Shown here piece after piece: positions 6,494 to 6,573 of a DNA stretch of 6,573 bases (position 1 is the stretch's first letter; each line of letters begins with the position of its first letter). The notes below the pieces were generated by a model. It made no database searches. It had not been told where the DNA came from and saw only the letters and a program-made list of their open reading frames with translations. The stretch is taken from assembly GCA_023257975.1 (NCBI GenBank), contig JALRAW010000147.1, positions 1 to 6,573 on the forward strand, written 5' to 3'. The translations under genes were made by a program, and so were the position numbers. This stretch comes from Candidatus Fonsibacter sp. (lineage in GTDB: Bacteria > Pseudomonadota > Alphaproteobacteria > Pelagibacterales > Pelagibacteraceae).

Positions 6494-6573
6494 ACTATGT
6501 GCTCCTTGGTTTTTCCCCAATCCTCGTCAATGGGAACGAAATCATTCACATGATTCAATTCAATCGCCTCTCC
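6494..6573 (-). other. possible coding fragment of an unidentified foreign gene, partial at window edge
   Basis: On the - strand the frame entering at base 6573 is open through the end of this stretch. It gives about 26 residues including HVNDFVPIDEDWGKTKEH, a balanced, protein-like composition. GC is 44% by hand count over these 80 bases, against roughly 30% in the operon. The frame stays open further into the antisense of secY, but there it only mirrors the SecY codons, so the foreign reading probably ends at the junction near 6490. I do not recognise the family. The lack of any SecY helix 8-10 sequence here, on either strand, is the firm part of the call. Confidence 0.4.

Noticed and set aside
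6331..6558. A 75-codon - strand gene starting at TTG 6558 and running into secY
   Set aside because: Below about 6490 it is only the antisense of well-conserved SecY codons. Only the outer 80 bases may be real coding sequence, and those belong to a different fragment.
6494..6573. A transcription terminator after secY
   Set aside because: There is no clear inverted repeat followed by a T run, and the spc operon normally continues to adk, rpsM, rpsK and rpoA.

Overview
This window is a compact run of thirteen ribosomal-protein genes plus the start of secY, all on the + strand. It is the 3' part of the S10 operon running into the spc operon: rpsC-rplP-rpmC-rpsQ, then rplN-rplX-rplE-rpsN-rpsH-rplF-rplR-rpsE-rplO-secY. 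The base composition is strongly A/T-rich, with Lys, Ile and Asn codons mostly AAA, ATT/ATA and AAT. The L16, S3, L6, S5 and SecY sequences read as alphaproteobacterial: L16 carries [12 protein letters not shown] and [14 protein letters not shown], and S3 carries [20 protein letters not shown]. An AT-rich, streamlined marine alphaproteobacterium of the SAR11 (Pelagibacterales) kind is the best guess, but the exact lineage is inferred. The code is standard: TGA ends rplN and rplX.

Layout: positions 1-128 lie upstream of rpsC and do not look like the expected end of rplV. Positions 129-5543 hold the thirteen ribosomal genes, with junctions ranging from a 17-base overlap to a 9-base gap. There is no room for internal promoters or terminators between genes, so this is one translationally coupled transcript. 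Positions 5549-6493 hold secY, cut after the seventh membrane segment. Positions 6494-6573 look like unrelated sequence read on the - strand. The products are 50S proteins (L16, L29, L14, L24, L5, L6, L18, L15), 30S proteins (S3, S17, S14, S8, S5) and the core of the Sec channel. L24 and L23 form part of the tunnel exit where SecY docks, L5 and L18 bind 5S rRNA, and S3 and S5 line the mRNA entry channel.

Unusual points are few. rpmD (L30) is missing from its normal place between rpsE and rplO. L24 has its usual C-terminal region replaced by a lysine-rich tail, and L5 has a charged C-terminal extension of about 30 residues. Both window ends switch abruptly to sequence of higher GC (44% by hand count over 80 bases at each end) that does not belong to the operon. 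The simplest reading of the ends is a chimeric clone or contig, with a real genomic rearrangement as the less likely alternative. I see no novel system, RNA gene, CRISPR array or mobile element here.
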